The position numbers and the translations under genes were made by a program. 64,000 bases of DNA from Candidatus Nitrosopelagicus sp. (lineage in GTDB: Archaea; Thermoproteota; Nitrososphaeria; Nitrososphaerales; Nitrosopumilaceae), in assembly GCA_022450565.1 (NCBI GenBank), contig JAKUOP010000007.1, forward strand, positions 48,693-112,692, read 5' to 3'. Every line of letters starts with the position of its first letter. The first letter of the stretch is position 1. This document shows, piece by piece, positions 1 through 10,434 of this stretch. The notes beneath the pieces were generated by a model. The model was not told the origin of the DNA. It worked only from the letters and a program-made list of their open reading frames with translations, and made no database searches.

Positions 1-297
1 CGTGTAGAAAACATCATCAAAAAGTAGACCTTTTGAGCCTAAAATATGACCAGTGTCAATTAGTGAAAAATCATCTAATTCACTCTGCGAATCAAATGAA
101 AAACCACGAATTTTAGCAATTTCAGATGTCTCCTTAGATGTAATAATTTTACCTGAACCACCGTTTGGTAGATGGTCTATATGTGCATGTGAAACGAAAT
201 TAATGCCTTCATTTTGTACGGTTTTTGGATCAAGATATACTGAAGTGTTGTTATTTCTATATCTAATACCATTTTTTGTTAACCTAACATTTCCCAT
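1..297 (-). CDS. MBL-fold metallo-hydrolase/exonuclease-like protein, N-terminal part (runs off the window start)
   Basis: Reverse-strand translation MGNVRLTKNGIRYRNNNTSVYLDPKTVQNEGINFVSHAHIDHLPNGGSGKI... contains the metallo-beta-lactamase motif HAHIDH; the ORF track lists only the antisense frame. Confidence 0.75.
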   Translation of the reverse strand, partial: MGNVRLTKNGIRYRNNNTSVYLDPKTVQNEGINFVSHAHIDHLPNGGSGKIITSKETSEIAKIRGFSFDSQSELDDFSLIDTGHILGSKGLLFDDVFYT

Positions 298-390
298 GTA
301 ATTCTAACTCGTATTTTGATTATAAATTACAATATTGATCGATTGTTCACAAACCAATGCTTTATTTTAATGACATCATAAAAGAGATTA

Positions 391-1011
391 TTGCAAAACT
401 TGGGAATATTAATTTCTGGTAGAGGTAGCAACATGGAATCAATTCTAAAAGCAATAAAAAAACAAAGAATTCCAATTAATCCATCGATTGTAATATCAAA
501 TAAACCAGATGCCAAAGGATTGAAAATTGCAGAGAAATTAGGTGTTAAAACATTAGTTATTGACAGTAAAGAATACAAAAATAAAAGAACCCAATATGAT
601 AAGAAAATAATTAAGGAATTAGAAAAAAATGGTGTAACACCAAGAAATGGACTTGTTTGTCTAGCAGGATTTATGAGAATTATTAGCCCACATTTTATCA
701 AAAAGTATAAAAATAGAATTTTGAATATTCACCCAGCATTACTACCTGCATATCCTGGATTAAATGCACAGAAACAAGCTATACAAAATGGAGCAAAATT
801 TTCAGGATGCACAGTACATTTTGTTGATGAAGGTGTGGATTCTGGTCCAATTATTTTACAATCAGTAGTTAAAGTTAGAAATAATGATAATGAAAAAACA
901 TTATCAAAAAGAATTCTAACAGAAGAACATAAAATCTATCCAGAAGCAGTAAAACTTTTTGCAAAAAAGAAAATTCATTTGTCAGGAAAACGAGCTATGT
1001 TACTTGATTAG
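391..1011 (+). CDS. purN: Phosphoribosylglycinamide formyltransferase
   Basis: ISGRGSNMESIL, LAGFMRIISPHF, ILNIHPALLPAYPG and GCTVHFVDEGVDSGPII motifs; probable TTG start. Confidence 0.93.
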   Translation: MQNLGILISGRGSNMESILKAIKKQRIPINPSIVISNKPDAKGLKIAEKLGVKTLVIDSKEYKNKRTQYDKKIIKELEKNGVTPRNGLVCLAGFMRIISPHFIKKYKNRILNIHPALLPAYPGLNAQKQAIQNGAKFSGCTVHFVDEGVDSGPIILQSVVKVRNNDNEKTLSKRILTEEHKIYPEAVKLFAKKKIHLSGKRAMLLD

Positions 1012-1014
1012 AAA

Positions 1015-1329
1015 TCAAGAACCGCCAAAAAAATACAAAACTGTTAGCTTTTTTGTGTTACCAAAAAAATAATGCGGTGTGTTTTTTGGTACAAAAAATG
1101 CTTTTCCAGGCTTTAATTTATAATCATTTTTGTTAATTCGCAAGAAACCATTTCCTTTTAGCACGTAATACATTTCATCAGATTCATGTGGTTCTTGTGT
1201 ATCCTCCTCGCCTGGATCTAATGACAAAACTCCAGCTGCTAAGGATTTTTTATCAAGAAATGTATTAAAATAAGAATTTGAGTTAGAAATTTGTTTTAGA
1301 TATGCATCAGTGTCATATTCATATTTCAT
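1015..1329 (-). CDS. Small cupin-domain protein
   Basis: Cupin pattern EPHESDEMYYVLKGNGFLRIN...LKPGKAFFVPKNTPHYF. Confidence 0.8.
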   Translation of the reverse strand: MKYEYDTDAYLKQISNSNSYFNTFLDKKSLAAGVLSLDPGEEDTQEPHESDEMYYVLKGNGFLRINKNDYKLKPGKAFFVPKNTPHYFFGNTKKLTVLYFFGGS

Positions 1330-1404
1330 ACATTAAATCAATACTATGAATCTAAAAATCTTAGTATAGTGTAATTAAATAAGAACAAATTCCTATTTTT
1401 TTCT

Positions 1405-2274
1405 ATGACTGGCACAAAAATTGATGGCTTGGAAGTTGCTAAAAATGTCAAACAGAATGTATCAGAGATTGTTACAAAATTATCTGAACACGGAATTAAA
1501 CCATGCTTAGCAACAATTCTTGTAGGTGAGAATCCGGCATCCCAAACTTATGTTAGAAATAAGCATAAAGCATGTGAAGAGGTTGGAATAACTACACAGG
1601 ATCATCAACCATCGGCTGATATTACACAAGAAAAATTGAATGCATTAATTGATTCTCTCAATAATGATACATCTGTACATGGTATTTTATTACAACTCCC
1701 ACTTCCTAGTGGATTAAATGAATTTGAGGCAACATCAAGGATTCTCCCAGAAAAAGATGTAGATGGATTAACACCACATAATGTTGGACTATTATCTATT
1801 GGAAGTGGAATACTAAAGCCATGTACCCCTTCAGGAATAATTGAGATGCTTGAATATTACAAAATTTCTCTTGAAGGTAAAAATGTTGTAATTATTAACA
1901 GAAGCAATCTTGTAGGTAAACCACTATACCATTTACTATTACAAAGAAGCTCTACAGTTACTACATGTCATTCTAGAACTCTGAATTTACAAGAAATTTG
2001 TAAAAATGCTGATATTGTAATAAGCGGCGTTGGTAATAGAGACAAATTTACACTTACAAGTGATATGATTAAAGAAAATGCAATAGTAATTGATGTTGCA
2101 ACAACACATCATGATGGGAAACTAAAAGGTGATTCAAATTTTGATGAAATAATTTCTAAAGCATCATATGCATCACCTGTTCCAGGTGGAGTTGGTCCAA
2201 TGACTGTTGCAATGCTTTTAAAAAATACTGTTACTGCAGCTGCATTAAGCAAAGGAATTGACATCAAATCCTGA
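1405..2274 (+). CDS. folD: Bifunctional methylenetetrahydrofolate dehydrogenase/cyclohydrolase
   Basis: GENPASQTYVRNKHKACEEVGI, LLQLPLP, PEKDVDGLTPHNVG, PCTPSGIIEML and PVPGGVGPMTVAML signatures. Confidence 0.96.
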   Translation: MTGTKIDGLEVAKNVKQNVSEIVTKLSEHGIKPCLATILVGENPASQTYVRNKHKACEEVGITTQDHQPSADITQEKLNALIDSLNNDTSVHGILLQLPLPSGLNEFEATSRILPEKDVDGLTPHNVGLLSIGSGILKPCTPSGIIEMLEYYKISLEGKNVVIINRSNLVGKPLYHLLLQRSSTVTTCHSRTLNLQEICKNADIVISGVGNRDKFTLTSDMIKENAIVIDVATTHHDGKLKGDSNFDEIISKASYASPVPGGVGPMTVAMLLKNTVTAAALSKGIDIKS

Positions 2275-2818
2275 AAAAGATGCTTTACGAAAGCATCTTT
2301 TAGAAAAAAGAGACGCTATGTCCTTTGAGATAATGGGAATTCACGCTCAAAAAATTTTATCAGAATTGAAAAAAATGAAATCATTCTCTGAAGCAAAATC
2401 AGTCGGGTGTTATTATTCCATTGGGAGTGAAGTGCAAACCAATAATATAATCAAATCCCTATTAGATGCAAAAAAAATAGTTTCTTTGCCTAAAGTCACT
2501 GATGACACAATGGTTTTTAGAAAAATTGATGATATAACAAAGCTTGAAAAAGGTAATTATGATATTTCAGAGCCTAAAGAAAATTGTCCTATCGAAGAAA
2601 ACCACGATGTGGTACTAGTTCCATGCATAGGGTTAGACAATAATGGGAATAGAATTGGTTATGGCTATGGATTTTATGATAGATACCTTACAAAAAATGA
2701 TTCAATCAAGATTGCGTTAACATATTCAAAACAAATTATAAAATCAATTCCAACTTCAGAACATGATGTTAAAATGGATTGGATTGTAACAGAAACTGAT
2801 ATAATTAAAACATCATAG
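2258..2818 (+). CDS. 5-formyltetrahydrofolate cyclo-ligase
   Basis: LVPCIGLDNNGNRIGYGYGFYDRYL signature; overlaps the folD end. Confidence 0.88.
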   Translation: MTSNPEKDALRKHLLEKRDAMSFEIMGIHAQKILSELKKMKSFSEAKSVGCYYSIGSEVQTNNIIKSLLDAKKIVSLPKVTDDTMVFRKIDDITKLEKGNYDISEPKENCPIEENHDVVLVPCIGLDNNGNRIGYGYGFYDRYLTKNDSIKIALTYSKQIIKSIPTSEHDVKMDWIVTETDIIKTS

Positions 2819-4075
2819 ATACGAAAGTCCCTTTTTTCCTATATCATTTCGTTGATACTTGTTTTCCCAATGAATTTTTTCTGCAACATTATATGCATTA
2901 TTTATTGCATCATTTAGAGAAGAACCTAATGCAGTAACGCCCAAAACACGACCACCATTTGAGACAATTTTTCCATCATCATTTTTTGTTCCTGCATGAA
3001 AAACAAAAGAATTTTGAGGGATATTATCAAAACCAGAGATTTCATCACCTTTAGGATAAGAATTTGGATATCCATTTGATGCCAGAACAATACAAACTGC
3101 TGATTCATCTTTCCAAGAAATTTCTGATAAATCATTTAATTTTCCTTCTGATGAAGCTTTGAGATACTTGTACAAATCAGAGTTCAAACGCATCAATATT
3201 GGCTGACATTCAGGGTCACCCATTCGTACATTATACTCTAAAACATATGGTTTGCCATCACGAATCATTATTCCAGCATATAGAAATCCTCGAAACTCTA
3301 TTCCCTCTTTACTCATTGATGAAATTGTTTTAGCAATAATTTCTTCTTGGATTACGTTACTAAGTTTGTCATCTATTACAGGTGTTGGTGAATATGCACC
3401 CATACCGCCAGTATTTGGTCCTTTATCATCATCGTAGATTCTTTTATGATCTTGACTTGTAGCCATAGGAATTCCTATTTGCCCATCACATAATGCAATG
3501 TATGATGCTTCAATACCATCAACTCTTTCTTCAATTATGATTTTTGAGCCAGCATCACCAAATTCTTTTTTGACCAGAATTTTATCAATTGCATCATTTG
3601 CTTCGTCGTTATTAGAACAAACAATCACACCTTTACCTGCTGCAAGCCCATCAGCCTTGATTACTACTTGTTTCTCATATGTACTGACAAATTCTTTTGC
3701 TTTTTGTGCATCATCAAATATTTCAAAATCAGCAGTTGGTATGTCATTTCTTTTCATAAATTCTTTAGCCCAAATTTTACTAGATTCTAATTGTGCAGCT
3801 TGTTTTGATGGACCAAATACTGCTAAACCCTTTTCAATGAACTTGTCAACTAGACCATTTGCCAGAGGTGCTTCAGGACCAACTACTGTAAAACAACTTT
3901 TTTCTTGAGCAAAATTTGCCAAAGCATCAATATCATCTACCGAAATTGGAATATTTTGTGATGTTCCACCATTCCCAGGTGCAACATAAACCTCATCAAC
4001 TAATTCTGACTGAGATAACTTCCAAGATAAGGCATGTTCACGTCCACCAGAGCCAACAACTAAAACATTTACCAA
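2813..4075 (-). CDS. purD: Phosphoribosylamine-glycine ligase
   Basis: VLVVGSGGREHALSWKL, KADGLAAGKGVIV, QDHKRIYDDDKGPNTGGMGAYSP and RMGDPECQPI motifs. Confidence 0.97.
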   Translation of the reverse strand: MVNVLVVGSGGREHALSWKLSQSELVDEVYVAPGNGGTSQNIPISVDDIDALANFAQEKSCFTVVGPEAPLANGLVDKFIEKGLAVFGPSKQAAQLESSKIWAKEFMKRNDIPTADFEIFDDAQKAKEFVSTYEKQVVIKADGLAAGKGVIVCSNNDEANDAIDKILVKKEFGDAGSKIIIEERVDGIEASYIALCDGQIGIPMATSQDHKRIYDDDKGPNTGGMGAYSPTPVIDDKLSNVIQEEIIAKTISSMSKEGIEFRGFLYAGIMIRDGKPYVLEYNVRMGDPECQPILMRLNSDLYKYLKASSEGKLNDLSEISWKDESAVCIVLASNGYPNSYPKGDEISGFDNIPQNSFVFHAGTKNDDGKIVSNGGRVLGVTALGSSLNDAINNAYNVAEKIHWENKYQRNDIGKKGLSYL

Positions 4076-4147
4076 TAATTATACAACAGAATTGTACTAT
4101 ATATTCAAAGAGATTATTATTATAGGAAAAAACATTCCAGACGTTAT

Positions 4148-7100
4148 ATGAAACAAGTAGAAAACTTCGATATCAAAGAAATTGAAAAAATTGTCAATGA
4201 GGATTTGAAAAATAAGGACGTGGCAAAGATGATTCAAGACTCTGGTGATAAAACAGATGAAATCATGTTTATCGAGGGTCCGCCTACAATGAATGGAATA
4301 CCTCATGCTGGTCATCTTCGAGGTCGAGTTTTCAAAGACTTGTGGTATAGATACAATGTCCTACTGGGAAATAAAGTAATTTTTAATGCAGGGTGGGATA
4401 CACAAGGACTTCCAGTAGAGCTTCAAGCAGAAAAAGAATTAGGAATTGAAAATGGCAAAAATGACATTACAACACCAGAAGACATTGAAAGGCTTGTAAC
4501 TGAATGTAAGAAAATTGTGAAAAAATACCATACCAAATGGGTTGAAGCCGATGACATGCTAGGAATGTCACTTAATCAAGATAATGCATACTGGACATAC
4601 AAAGATGAATTTATTGAAAATGAATGGAAACTAATGAAAAAGGCATTTGAAAATGACATACTTACTGAAGGATTTAGAGTAGTAGCATACTGCCCAAGCT
4701 GCCAGACATCACTTAGTCATTCTGAAGTAAATCAAGGCTATGACATGGTAAAAGATCCGTCATTATACTATAAAGTAAAACTTGCACAGGAGGATAAATT
4801 TTTGATTGTATGGACTACAATGCCATTTACACTAGTTACAGATGCAATGGTTGGTGTAAATCCAAAAGAAGAATATGTAGAGATTGCAGTAAATGGTGAA
4901 ACATGGGTTGTAGGAAAAACTAGACTAGAAGAATTCATGAATGAGGTAAAAATTGAGGACTACAAAATAGAAAAAACATTTCTAGGCTCTGAGATGGAGG
5001 GTAAAAAATACATTCACCCACTTTTAGATGAGATTCCAAAACTTGCAGAAATTGCAAAGCAAGACAACTATCATGTTACAGTTGCAGAAGATTTTGTTGA
5101 TGTAAACGCAGGAAGTGGTCTTGTGCATTTGTCACCTGCAAATGGTGAAGAAGACCATAACATTGCAATAAAAAGAAAAGTCACAGTTTTTTCTCCAATT
5201 GATGATGCAGTAAAATTTACTGAAGATGCAGGAAAATATTCAGGATTATTTGTTAGAGATGCTGATGAGAAATTAGTAGAATCAATCAAAGAAAAAAATG
5301 CCCTAGTAAAGATTGGTAAAATTAAACACAAGTATCCTCTTTGCTGGCGTTGCAACCATGGACTAGTCTGGCTTGCAAGAAGAGAGTATTTTTACATGCT
5401 TGATAAGCTTGATGACAAAGCAATCAAGGCAGCTGAAGATGTAGAGTACTTTTTTGAGGCTCCAAAGAACCGATTTTTAGAAATTATCAAAGAAAAGCAC
5501 CCATGGTGTATATCACGTGAACGCTTTTGGGGCTGCCCAATTCCAATATGGAACTGTAAAGAGTGTGGTAACATAGAAAGACTATTTTCAAGAAAAGAAA
5601 TCATAGAGGCGTCATCAGAACTTCCTAATGGCGAAGACTTTGAGCTACACAGACCCTGGATTGACAATGTACTGATCAAATGTAAGAAATGTAATGCAAC
5701 TATGGAAAGAGAGGAATTTGTACTTGACACCTGGCACAACAGCGGTTCTGCTCCATTTGCTTCCTTAGATGAGGCACAATACAAGGAAAAAATTCCTGCT
5801 CCATTTTTTACAGAAGGAATAGACCAAACCAGAGGATGGGCATACACACTACTAATTGAAAATGTAATACTAAACAACGCACCAGTATCACCTTACAAGT
5901 CATTTCTATTCCAAGGTCACGTACTAGATGAAAATGGAAACAAGATGAGTAAAAGTAAAGGAAATGTAATTGAAGCATCAGAACTTTTAGAGAAATATCC
6001 AGTAGATCTAGTCAGATTCTATTTTATGTGGAAATCAAGCCCAATTGAACCATTAAACTTTAGCACAAAAGAGCTCATGTCAAGACCATATCAGGTCATA
6101 AGTACGCTTTATCACCTTCATACATTTTACAGGCAAAACAGTGAATATGACAAATTTAACATAAATGAGACAACTATAGAATGGGCAAAGAAAAATAACT
6201 TACTTACACCACCTGACATTTGGCTTTTATCAAAACTTCAAAGAATGGTACAAAAAACAACAGATGCAAATGACACATGCAAATTCCACGAGTCAGGAAA
6301 AGCAATAGAAGACTTTTTGATAAACTCACTTAGCCAGATTTACATTCCAATTACAAAGTCAGAACTATGGGACGAAGATGATTCGCAAAAAGATAGACGT
6401 TCTACAATTTATGCAATCCTTGCAAAGACACTCAAGACAATTGACATACTAATTCATCCATTTTCGCCATTTACAACACAGTACCTTTACAGTACGACAT
6501 TTGGTGAAAAAGAAAACATTTTACTTGAGACATGGCCAAAACAAGATACCTCATTAATTGATGAAAAAATTGAAGAGTCATTTGACTTGTTAAAAGACGT
6601 AGTTTCAGTGGCATCTGCTGCTAGAATGAAAGGAAAGCTGAAAAGAAGATGGCCACTTAATGAGGCAATAATCTGCCTAGCAAAGGGACAGAAAAATATT
6701 CTAGAGTCACTCTCAGAATTAGTCAAATCTCAAATGAACATTCAAAACTACAAAATTTTTGAAATCAAAAGCAACGAAGGAATAGCACAATACCTTGAGT
6801 TAAAACAAAATGGATTACCAGTAATACCAAAAATTGAGCTGGAAAGAAGTGGAATTGGACCAAAAGCGAAACAAGACATGGGTAAATTACTAAAAATGTT
6901 CTCAGAAACTGAGCCTGAGGAAATTATTAATCAACTGAACGACAAAGACACGTTCACATTCCAAATTGACCAAAATTCCATAGTTTTAGACAAGGGAGAT
7001 TTCATTATTGACTTTGACGTTGATGAGAAATATCAATATGCAAAAAGACAAAGTCTGATAGTCATGATTTCCCTCGAAAGAGATAATGAAATGATGGCTA

Positions 7101-7348
7101 AAGGTTTGATCAAAGATCTAGCTAGACGATTACAGACACTAAGGAAAGAAAGGGGCTATAATCCAACTGATATTTTGTCCAAAGCATCAATTTTAGAACT
7201 TGATTCTGAGTCACTTGATTTGATAAAGGGAAAAACTGATGAAATTGCGTTTTTGGTCAGAGTAAAGGAAGTAGATTTTGAAGAATCATGCAAAAAATAC
7301 AAAAATGACGATATTGATGGCCTGAAAATTCGTATTTCCGTTGAATGA
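4148..7348 (+). CDS. ileS: Isoleucyl-tRNA synthetase
   Basis: 1066 aa; HAGH (HIGH) and KMSKSKGN (KMSKS) motifs, CWRCNHGLVWLARREYF editing/Zn region. Confidence 0.97.
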   Translation: MKQVENFDIKEIEKIVNEDLKNKDVAKMIQDSGDKTDEIMFIEGPPTMNGIPHAGHLRGRVFKDLWYRYNVLLGNKVIFNAGWDTQGLPVELQAEKELGIENGKNDITTPEDIERLVTECKKIVKKYHTKWVEADDMLGMSLNQDNAYWTYKDEFIENEWKLMKKAFENDILTEGFRVVAYCPSCQTSLSHSEVNQGYDMVKDPSLYYKVKLAQEDKFLIVWTTMPFTLVTDAMVGVNPKEEYVEIAVNGETWVVGKTRLEEFMNEVKIEDYKIEKTFLGSEMEGKKYIHPLLDEIPKLAEIAKQDNYHVTVAEDFVDVNAGSGLVHLSPANGEEDHNIAIKRKVTVFSPIDDAVKFTEDAGKYSGLFVRDADEKLVESIKEKNALVKIGKIKHKYPLCWRCNHGLVWLARREYFYMLDKLDDKAIKAAEDVEYFFEAPKNRFLEIIKEKHPWCISRERFWGCPIPIWNCKECGNIERLFSRKEIIEASSELPNGEDFELHRPWIDNVLIKCKKCNATMEREEFVLDTWHNSGSAPFASLDEAQYKEKIPAPFFTEGIDQTRGWAYTLLIENVILNNAPVSPYKSFLFQGHVLDENGNKMSKSKGNVIEASELLEKYPVDLVRFYFMWKSSPIEPLNFSTKELMSRPYQVISTLYHLHTFYRQNSEYDKFNINETTIEWAKKNNLLTPPDIWLLSKLQRMVQKTTDANDTCKFHESGKAIEDFLINSLSQIYIPITKSELWDEDDSQKDRRSTIYAILAKTLKTIDILIHPFSPFTTQYLYSTTFGEKENILLETWPKQDTSLIDEKIEESFDLLKDVVSVASAARMKGKLKRRWPLNEAIICLAKGQKNILESLSELVKSQMNIQNYKIFEIKSNEGIAQYLELKQNGLPVIPKIELERSGIGPKAKQDMGKLLKMFSETEPEEIINQLNDKDTFTFQIDQNSIVLDKGDFIIDFDVDEKYQYAKRQSLIVMISLERDNEMMAKGLIKDLARRLQTLRKERGYNPTDILSKASILELDSESLDLIKGKTDEIAFLVRVKEVDFEESCKKYKNDDIDGLKIRISVE

Positions 7349-7423
7349 TTTACAAAACGTTGACAATTGATCAAACTAGAAGATACCAAGTCAGGTTAAA
7401 TACAAAATTGGACATACAGTATC

Positions 7424-7753
7424 ATGGTTAAGCAGATTAGCCTTGATACATGGTCAGTGCATCATCTGCAGGATCTATTAGAAAAGACTAGAAATATTAT
7501 CAGTCAGACAAATGTTCCAGTGGTCTTGTATCGAGAAACATTGGAAGAAAATGACGACGTATATGAAGAAATTGTATGCACATTAGGACAGGAACATGTT
7601 GTTGAACAAGTTATCATTTCAGGTGGCATGGTAGTTCCTGAAATTAAACAACAACTTGTTTTTACTATAGAAGAATTTCCAGACAGATTACTGAATAAAA
7701 GTAAAGACCTGTTTGCAGAAGTAGTTGAGCAATTAGAAGACCAATTTAGATAG
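7424..7753 (+). CDS. Conserved hypothetical protein
   Basis: Intact 109-aa ORF between ileS and sucC; no recognised motif. Confidence 0.65.
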   Translation: MVKQISLDTWSVHHLQDLLEKTRNIISQTNVPVVLYRETLEENDDVYEEIVCTLGQEHVVEQVIISGGMVVPEIKQQLVFTIEEFPDRLLNKSKDLFAEVVEQLEDQFR

Positions 7754-7796
7754 ACCAGCAAACAGATTATAAAGTCCTCAAATGAGACTTGATTAG

Positions 7797-8903
7797 ATGC
7801 GCCTTTTAGAGTATCAAGCAAAGGAATTATTCAAAGAATTTGGAATTAGAGTTCCAGAAAGTATTGCATCAAAAGATATTGAACAGGGTAGAATTGATGC
7901 AAAAAAATTGGGATACCCATTTGTAATCAAAGCCCAAGTTCCAGTTGGAGGAAGAGGGAAAGCAGGTGGGATTCAAAAATGTAATAGTGATGATGAATTT
8001 GAGATAAAATATCCCCAAATTTTGGGAATGTCAATTAAAGGCGAAAAAACACGAGCAATACTCTTAGAAAAAATGGCTGAGATTGAAAAAGAGCTGTATC
8101 TATCGTTATTTCTTAATCGTAGTAAAAGATGCTATACAATTATTGCATCGTCAGAGGGTGGAGTTGAAATTGAATCTGTTAAAAATCAAACCATAAAAGA
8201 GGTTGGATTAGGCGATGTTGGTGATGAGACTGCAAAAGAAGTCGCAAATGAAATTGGTCTTCAAGGAAGTCAAGAGGAAGAATTTGTTACAATGTTAAAA
8301 CAACTTTCAAAACTTACAGTAGAAAAGGAGGCAGAACTTGCAGAAATTAACCCACTTGCAATTCTCAAAGATGGTTCCATAATGGCACTTGATGGAAAAG
8401 TAATGACTGATGATAATTCAAACTTTAGACATGAAGAACTTTCAAAGTATCAAGAAAAATCAGAACTGGAAGAACGAGCTGAAAAAAGTGGATTTTCTCT
8501 AGTTGAACTTGATGGAAACATTGCAGTGATTGGTAATGGTGCTGGACTTGTTATGTCTACATTTGATATGCTTGCTGATAACGGTGGAAAGCCAGCAACA
8601 TTTTTGGATGTAGGTGGTGGTGCAACTACTGAATCAGTATATGAAGCACTAACTCTTATTAGTAAAATGAATAGAGTGAAAGGAATTTTAGTAAATCTTT
8701 ATGGTGGCATTGTTAAAACAACAACTGTTGCTTCAGCATTTATCAAAGCATATGATGAAAATTTGATTGATCTACCAGTGTTTGCAAGATTAATGGGTGC
8801 AGAATCAGACAAAGCAAAAGAGATGTTAAAAAATACTAAAACAAAAATATTTGATTCAGTTGAGGATGCAATTAACACCGCAGTAATGGAGGTAAATAGA
8901 TGA
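7797..8903 (+). CDS. sucC: Succinyl-CoA ligase (ADP-forming) beta subunit-like, ATP-grasp
   Basis: MRLLEYQAKELFKEFGI, KAQVPVGGRGKAGGI, EINPLAIL, GNGAGLVMSTFDM and FLDVGGGA. Confidence 0.93.
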   Translation: MRLLEYQAKELFKEFGIRVPESIASKDIEQGRIDAKKLGYPFVIKAQVPVGGRGKAGGIQKCNSDDEFEIKYPQILGMSIKGEKTRAILLEKMAEIEKELYLSLFLNRSKRCYTIIASSEGGVEIESVKNQTIKEVGLGDVGDETAKEVANEIGLQGSQEEEFVTMLKQLSKLTVEKEAELAEINPLAILKDGSIMALDGKVMTDDNSNFRHEELSKYQEKSELEERAEKSGFSLVELDGNIAVIGNGAGLVMSTFDMLADNGGKPATFLDVGGGATTESVYEALTLISKMNRVKGILVNLYGGIVKTTTVASAFIKAYDENLIDLPVFARLMGAESDKAKEMLKNTKTKIFDSVEDAINTAVMEVNR

Positions 8904-9814
8904 CAGACATTTATGAACTTCTAAGAGGACAGAAAGATGGAAATGGAAATTATCAGAGGCAGCCAGTTATTGTTCAAGGAATAACTGGAAAGTATGGTTC
9001 AACCCATACAAAATTAATGATGGAGTATGGAACAAACATTGTTGCTGGAGTTACTCCTGGCAAAGGTGGTCAGAAATTTGAAGATAAAATTCCAATTTTT
9101 GAAAAAGTTAGTGAAGCAGTTGCTGCTACTAATGCAAAAATCTCAATTGTTTTTGTACCTGCAAAATTTTTTCTAGAGGCTGCAACTGATGCATTAGAAT
9201 CTGGGATTAAACTTCTAGTTGCAATACCAGAGCATGTCCCAGTACGAGACACAATGAAGATTATTGAATTGGCAAAAGAGAAGGATGCTGTAATGATTGG
9301 TCCAAATACACCAGGTGTAATAATTCCAAATTTGACCAAAATTGGAATTATGCCTGCAAGCCCCTACTCCCCTGGAAAAATTGCTGTTCTATCAAAAAGT
9401 GGTACGTTGCTATATGAAATATCAAATAATCTAACTACAGCAGGATTTGGACAAAGTATCACTATTGGAATTGGGGGTGACCCTGTTAATGGTACTAGAA
9501 TGATTGATGCATTTGATATGATAAAAGATGATCCTGAATTGGATGGAATTGTTGTTGTTGGTGAAATTGGTGGTGATGCAGAAGAAATCTTAGCACAACA
9601 CATTATTGACATAAGTTTTGATAAACCAATTGTGGGATACATAGCAGGAAGACGTGCGCCTAAAGAAAAACGAATGGGACATGCAGGTGCAATTGTAATG
9701 GGAACATATGGATCTGCAGAGTCAAAAATTGCAATGTTTACTAAAGCAAACATACCAGTGGCCAAAAGACCTGGAGAAGTAGCAGTCCTTCTTGCAGGTA
9801 AAATGACTACATAA
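8900..9814 (+). CDS. sucD: Succinyl-CoA ligase alpha subunit-like
   Basis: [41 protein letters not shown] and GHAGAIV; overlaps the sucC stop by 4 nt. Confidence 0.93.
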   Translation: MTDIYELLRGQKDGNGNYQRQPVIVQGITGKYGSTHTKLMMEYGTNIVAGVTPGKGGQKFEDKIPIFEKVSEAVAATNAKISIVFVPAKFFLEAATDALESGIKLLVAIPEHVPVRDTMKIIELAKEKDAVMIGPNTPGVIIPNLTKIGIMPASPYSPGKIAVLSKSGTLLYEISNNLTTAGFGQSITIGIGGDPVNGTRMIDAFDMIKDDPELDGIVVVGEIGGDAEEILAQHIIDISFDKPIVGYIAGRRAPKEKRMGHAGAIVMGTYGSAESKIAMFTKANIPVAKRPGEVAVLLAGKMTT

Positions 9815-10434
9815 TGGACAAAACTGCAAAGTATTTTGATCATTGGGCAAATATTGGAAGATCAGAGGACATGGAAAAAGGTCATGGGACAACTGTCAAT
9901 AAGTTTCTAAGTAAAATATCATTTGAAAAAAAATTCTCATTTCTAGACATTGGTTGTGGAAATGGTTGGGTAGTAAAGAAGATTGCACAATTGGATACCT
10001 GCACGAGGTCAGTTGGGATAGACAAGAGTAAAAACATGATAAGAAAGGCTAAGAAGACAAAAATTTCAACCAAAGAACAGTACTACACCACAGATTTGGA
10101 GTCATCCAAGTTTTCTGCAAAATTTGATGTTATTTTTTCAATGGAGTCGTTATACTATTCAGTTCCAATGGAGCCTGCATTGCACAAGGTATACAAATTA
10201 CTGAAGAATGGTGGAATTTTTTATTGCGGAACTGACTTTTACAAGGATAACCATCTTACAACACGCTGGATTAAAGATATGAAAATCCCAATGGACTTGC
10301 GCTCTGAATCAGAATGGAAAAAAATGTTCAAAGAAGTGGGTTTCAAAACAAGAATAAAGCATGTCACTGATCCAAAAAATAAGACTAAGTGGAAAAGAGA
10401 ATTTGGGACATTATTTTTAATTGGAATCAAGTAA
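9814..10434 (+). CDS. SAM-dependent methyltransferase
   Basis: FLDIGCGNGWVVKKIA motif I; class I methyltransferase organisation. Confidence 0.85.
   Translation: MDKTAKYFDHWANIGRSEDMEKGHGTTVNKFLSKISFEKKFSFLDIGCGNGWVVKKIAQLDTCTRSVGIDKSKNMIRKAKKTKISTKEQYYTTDLESSKFSAKFDVIFSMESLYYSVPMEPALHKVYKLLKNGGIFYCGTDFYKDNHLTTRWIKDMKIPMDLRSESEWKKMFKEVGFKTRIKHVTDPKNKTKWKREFGTLFLIGIK

Noticed and set aside
53-301. Plus-strand 82-aa ORF at the window start
   Set aside because: The opposite strand encodes an MBL-fold N-terminus with an HAHIDH motif, so this ORF is antisense noise.
1344-1373. ATACTA...TAGTAT inverted repeat upstream of folD
   Set aside because: Six-base AT-rich arms with long loop; expected by chance in this composition.
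3498-3908. 136-aa plus-strand ORF inside purD
   Set aside because: Antisense to well-supported purD; such mirror ORFs recur across the window (for example inside ileS, hppA, mrp, serA).
7797-9814. SucCD pair as the 4-hydroxybutyrate-CoA synthetase of the 3HP/4HB cycle
   Set aside because: The pair looks like ordinary split succinyl-CoA ligase; the cycle enzymes are usually fused ADP-forming ligases, so the specialised assignment is not supported.
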